Of a DNA stretch of 16,429 bases, positions 15,655 through 16,429 are shown in pieces. The translations under genes were made by a program, and so were the position numbers. The notes beneath the pieces were generated by a model. That model was not told where the DNA came from. It was given only the letters and a program-made list of their open reading frames with translations, and ran no database searches. Source of the stretch: Opitutia bacterium UBA977 (lineage in GTDB: Bacteria > Verrucomicrobiota > Verrucomicrobiia > Opitutales > Coraliomargaritaceae); assembly GCA_002292345.1 (NCBI GenBank), contig DBBT01000110.1, forward strand, positions 1-16,429. Reading direction: 5' to 3'. Every line of letters starts with the position of its first letter. The first letter of the stretch is position 1.

Positions 15655-16375
15655 CTCGAGCAGTGAGGCTGCAATTGCCACAGCTCTGAGGCTTTCGGCG
15701 GGCGTGGATGCACTGCAGTTTGCAGAGCCGACCACGCATGTTTATAACCCGCTGGACTACGCGTGGGCAGGGCATCGAAGTTATCTGGAGCAGCACGCCA
15801 ACTCGCCGAAGCAAGTAATTTTCATGGGGATGAACCCCGGGCCATTTGGCATGGCGCAGACGGGCGTGCCGTTTGGCGAAGTCGCGTCAGTCCGTGACTG
15901 GGTGGGCGTGAATGAGGACATTCAGCAGCCGTTCAACGAGCATCCAAAGCGTGTGGTCGAGGGCTTCGCTTGTCAGCGCAGCGAGGTGAGCGGGCGTCGT
16001 CTGTGGGGCTTGTTCAGTGAGCGCTTCCCGTCTGCGGATGCGTTTTTTGCGGATCACTTTGTGGCGAATTATTGTCCGCTGGTGTTTATGGAAGCAAGCG
16101 GGCGCAATCGTACACCAGATAAGTTGCCCGCGTCTGAGGTCGCCGCGTTGTATTCACTGTGTGATACACATTTGCGCGAGTTAGTTGCGGCGCTGCAACC
16201 CGAGTGGGTAGTCGGCGTCGGCGCGTTCGCAGAAGGCCGTGCGAAGGTGGCCTTGAAAGATGTCGACGTGCAGGTCGGGCGTATTTTACACCCGAGCCCT
16301 GCGAGTCCCGCCGCGAACCGCGGCTGGGGCGAGCAAGCGACTAGGCAGCTCGAAGCGTTGGGCGTGTGGCAATGA
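15647..16375 (+). CDS. SMUG1-like uracil-DNA glycosylase (family 3)
   Basis: This enzyme excises uracil, and often oxidised pyrimidines, from DNA to start base-excision repair. The 242-residue product has motif 1 GMNPGPFGMAQTGVPFGEV (61-79) with the catalytic asparagine N63, and motif 2 HPSPASPAANRGW (215-227) with H215, corresponding to human SMUG1 N85 and H239. The intervening fold (VSGRRLWGLF, NYCPLVFMEASGRN) also fits SMUG1. An upstream in-frame ATG at 15608 would add 13 residues; the ATG at 15647 is preferred because it gives the same 8-bp ATGANTAA overlap found at two other junctions of this gene run. It is the last gene of the run in the window. Confidence 0.92.
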   Translation: MTNSSSEAAIATALRLSAGVDALQFAEPTTHVYNPLDYAWAGHRSYLEQHANSPKQVIFMGMNPGPFGMAQTGVPFGEVASVRDWVGVNEDIQQPFNEHPKRVVEGFACQRSEVSGRRLWGLFSERFPSADAFFADHFVANYCPLVFMEASGRNRTPDKLPASEVAALYSLCDTHLRELVAALQPEWVVGVGAFAEGRAKVALKDVDVQVGRILHPSPASPAANRGWGEQATRQLEALGVWQ

Positions 16376-16386
16376 AAAGGGTCATG

Positions 16387-16429
16387 CTCGCTTAGCGAGG
16401 AAGGTAAAAAGGAGGGAGGGCGACTCGCC
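16387..16429. other. Short hairpins in the tail after the glycosylase gene
   Basis: CTCGC (16387-16391) pairs with GCGAG (16395-16399) around TTA, and GGCGA (16419-16423) could pair with TCGCC (16425-16429) at the window edge. Neither has a T-run, so a terminator cannot be claimed from what is visible. The sequence between is purine-rich and appears non-coding. Confidence 0.3.

Noticed and set aside
15350..15814. Minus-strand open frame of 154 codons opposite rdx and the glycosylase
   Set aside because: Shadow of two recognisable genes on the plus strand; no family likeness.

Overview
The window is a bacterial chromosome segment with no mobile element, CRISPR array or tRNA. It opens with the 3' end of an rRNA operon (the tail of 23S, then 5S and a strong hairpin terminator) and carries 15 protein-coding genes. 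Several things suggest an aerobic Gram-negative from the Verrucomicrobiota (Opitutales/Puniceicoccales type): an LPS-transport permease and a tripartite efflux pump (so two membranes), start codons mostly without a Shine-Dalgarno sequence, and the overall flavour of the proteins. This placement is an inference from remembered family resemblance, not a search result.

Layout. (1) 1-386: rRNA tail, 5S and terminator. (2) 455-1030 (minus): a small monotopic phosphoglycosyl transferase for surface-glycan initiation. (3) 1176-2339: a metalloprotein of the M29 aminopeptidase/NicX-like fold. (4) 2478-9160: a promoter followed by an outer-membrane factor, a lipoprotein adaptor and an HAE1-type RND pump. 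Only 10 bp further lies a free-standing methyltransferase that resembles the C-terminal domain of the ovothiol enzyme OvoA. (5) 9157-10146 (minus): pyrE followed by a small DUF3817-type membrane protein, which meets the methyltransferase tail-to-tail on a shared CTAG. (6) 10147-10272: a divergent intergenic region built of degenerate 7-bp units arranged as two opposed arrays around a perfect hairpin. (7) 10273-16375: a tightly packed plus-strand run of an LptF/LptG-family permease, pabB, pabC, folP, folB, folK, a Cys-type Rdx (SelW-like) protein and a SMUG1-like uracil-DNA glycosylase.

How the genes work together. PabB and PabC make p-aminobenzoate from chorismate (the amidotransferase PabA is not in the window). 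FolB and FolK convert dihydroneopterin to its pyrophosphorylated hydroxymethyl form, and FolP joins that to p-aminobenzoate. From pabB to the glycosylase every junction overlaps by 4-16 bp, three of them by the same ATGANTAA arrangement, so translation is probably coupled. Folate supplies one-carbon units for dTMP, and SMUG1 removes uracil from DNA, so the last gene may be functionally linked to the pathway ahead of it.

The most unusual items are the split OvoA-like methyltransferase attached to an efflux operon, the heptad-repeat element between pyrE and the Lpt permease, and the folate/redox/uracil-repair gene run.
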